Positions 62,809-64,000 of a stretch of DNA of 64,000 nucleotides are shown here, piece by piece. The notes under the pieces were generated by a model that saw nothing but the letters and a program-made list of their open reading frames with translations, was not told the DNA's origin and searched no databases. The DNA is from Streptomyces typhae (GTDB taxonomy: Bacteria > Actinomycetota > Actinomycetes > Streptomycetales > Streptomycetaceae): the NCBI RefSeq assembly GCF_009755605.1, contig NZ_WPNZ01000008.1, forward strand, positions 310,001 through 374,000, given 5' to 3'. Each line of letters begins with the position of its first letter. Positions within the stretch are counted from its first letter, which is position 1. Made by a program: the position numbers and the translations under genes.

Positions 62809-63814
62809 GGTAGTGGGTCGGGGTGGTGGCGCCCTCGCCCGACTCCACGAGCAGCAGGCTCCAGGCGGCGACCGGGCTCGCGCTCAGGAGCACCGCGCGG
62901 CTGCCGTCCCGGAGGCCGCCGCGTTCCTGTTCGGTGCGCAGGTTCAGCAGGACGTCGTTCGGGCCGAGGTGCCCGTACTGCCGGAGGTTGTCGTAGCAGG
63001 ACGGAGCGATCTTGATGTCGAGGGCCTCCTCGGTGAACCGGAAGGCGCCGACGGACAGGTTGTGGCTGAGGTGGCAGTCGATGTCCTGCGGTCGCAGACC
63101 GTTGCGCTCCAGGAGGCCGCGGTACAGGTCGCGCAGGCGGTTGCGGGTCTCCACGGCGAGCCGGAAGGAGTAGCCGGGGATGTCCCGGCACTCCTCGCGC
63201 CACTCGGCGGTGGGCCGGTCCCGGTAGTCGACGTGGAAGAGGTCCCAGTAGTCGCCGTTGGTCTCCTGGACGATGTCGAGGATCCGTACGGGCCCGCTGC
63301 GGGAGACGATCGCGGCCGCGCCGCCGTCGCCGCTCACGGTCACCGGGTGCCGGTAGCGCAGCGGTGTCGGCGGTTTGCTGCCGTGCGCGACCAGGACGTG
63401 GTCCAGGCCCGGGTCGGCGGCGAGCAGTCCGCGGGCGGCGAGCAGCGCCGGCGTCAGGGAGACGCAGCCGAGGCCGCCCACGGAGAACGTCACCGCTCGC
63501 CGCGCGCCGAGGAACGCCTGCAACCGGGTGGCCGCCGACGTCATCAGCGTCTCCGGCGCGCGGGCGTCGACGAGCACGATCGCGCCGAGGTCGGCCGCGG
63601 TGAGCCCCGCGTCGGCGAGGGCCCGCTGGGCGGCGCGGGCCGCGAGGTCGAACGCCGACAGCGAGTCGTCCGCACGGACCTCGTCGATCCCGAGCTGCGC
63701 GCAGCTCTCCCGTTCGGCGTCACCGAGACCCCCGAGCCCCGGCAGCCCGGCGACGCGCAGCACGCCCTCGGGCTGGTGACACGCGACCGCCTTGAGCGCG
63801 GTGGGCGTGGCCAT
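62804..63814 (-). CDS. ketosynthase III (FabH)-like protein with atypical active site
   Basis: The 336-residue thiolase-fold protein has the nucleophile Cys117 in SVGGLGCVSLTPALLAAR and His251 in DCHLSHNLSVGAF. The third residue of the FabH triad, normally Asn in a GN-SAAS motif, is His282 in QYGHLGPNDVLLNL. Such proteins in secondary metabolism act as starter synthases, acyltransferases or C-C/C-O joining enzymes. It precedes the FkbJ-I-H-like genes on the same strand, so it may act on the glycerate-derived ACP unit. ATG 63814 directly follows the upstream stop (TGAATG). Confidence 0.85.
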   Translation of the reverse strand: MATPTALKAVACHQPEGVLRVAGLPGLGGLGDAERESCAQLGIDEVRADDSLSAFDLAARAAQRALADAGLTAADLGAIVLVDARAPETLMTSAATRLQAFLGARRAVTFSVGGLGCVSLTPALLAARGLLAADPGLDHVLVAHGSKPPTPLRYRHPVTVSGDGGAAAIVSRSGPVRILDIVQETNGDYWDLFHVDYRDRPTAEWREECRDIPGYSFRLAVETRNRLRDLYRGLLERNGLRPQDIDCHLSHNLSVGAFRFTEEALDIKIAPSCYDNLRQYGHLGPNDVLLNLRTEQERGGLRDGSRAVLLSASPVAAWSLLLVESGEGATTPTHYL

Positions 63815-64000
63815 TCAGCGGCCTCCGTCGGTGTCCGTGCCGCTGCCGGTGACGCTCTCGGCGTTGGTGGCTTCGGCATGAGTGCCGGTGGCTTCGGCTG
63901 CGGGCTCGGTGGCTTCGGCCGCGGGCTCGGTGACTTCGCTCGCGGGCTCGATGGCTTCGGTCGCGGGCTCTGTGGCCGCTCCGGCCGCCCGGCCCGTCGC
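63815..64000 (-). CDS. C-terminal part of a gene cut by the right edge, with heptapeptide repeats
   Basis: The frame is open from the window edge to a TGA that abuts the ketosynthase ATG (TGAATG), so a co-translated upstream gene is likely. The visible 61 residues are low-complexity: TEPAAEA-like heptapeptides encoded by a 21-bp repeat, then a Thr/Gly/Asp tail. The domain that would identify the protein lies outside the window. Confidence 0.55.
   Translation of the reverse strand, partial: ATGRAAGAATEPATEAIEPASEVTEPAAEATEPAAEATGTHAEATNAESVTGSGTDTDGGR
63887..63978. repeat. 21-bp tandem repeat (gcttcggccgcgggctcggtg)
   Basis: Four units with a few substitutions encode TEPAAEA-type heptapeptides in the truncated gene. 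Confidence 0.85.

Overview
The window is 64 kb of very GC-rich DNA with G/C-ending codons, frequent GTG starts and 4-bp ATGA/GTGA gene overlaps. It carries F420/LLM-type, SepF-like, PaaX and HTH-fused MurA genes and two intergenic elements that I recognise as dispersed repeats of this genus. All of this points to a Streptomyces chromosome, probably core to sub-core rather than a telomeric arm. No rRNA, tRNA, CRISPR array, insertion sequence or integrase was seen.

Left part (1-18 kb). Two related HEAT-repeat genes flank a conserved actinobacterial protein and are followed by a Uma2 nuclease-fold gene (1-3.7 kb). A secreted trypsin-like protease sits between two GlxA/AraC-type regulators (3.7-6.8 kb). 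Then come a VOC protein, a small secreted I36-like protein, a secreted RHS/YD-repeat protein with a 67-residue two-TM partner, and a secreted protein made of three 70-residue repeats. Aconitase, with a palindrome-rich control region, is divergent from an HTH-MurA fusion.

Middle (18-41 kb). A PaaX-regulated set (RidA-like, acyl-CoA dehydrogenase, aryl-CoA ligase, PaaX, aryl-CoA monooxygenase/reductase fusion, enoyl-CoA hydratase) probably degrades 2-aminobenzoate or salicylate as CoA thioesters. The same TGACtgtcGTCA palindrome lies in both of its promoter regions. Next are an arginine deiminase operon (arcA-arcB-permease), the Pnkp-Hen1 RNA-repair pair, an LLM oxidoreductase, a MazG-like/AAA ATPase pair and a SepF-like gene.

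Right part (41-64 kb). Copper genes (His-rich membrane peptide, CopA-type ATPase, PCuAC-like protein) are followed by a zinc ABC transporter (aztABC). Then there are acyl-CoA synthetase, CoA-transferase and acyl-CoA dehydrogenase genes, an MFS/GH88 pair, a His/Met-rich membrane protein with an ECF sigma factor, and finally an fkbH-I-J-K-like extender-unit set with a ketosynthase III. That last set looks like the border of a polyketide-type cluster continuing beyond 64 kb.

A striking overall feature is the number of short tandem-repeat arrays (periods 9-32 bp, one with a 105-bp higher-order period) at gene junctions. Several are translated, including a 20-unit octapeptide N-terminal extension on the aryl-CoA monooxygenase.
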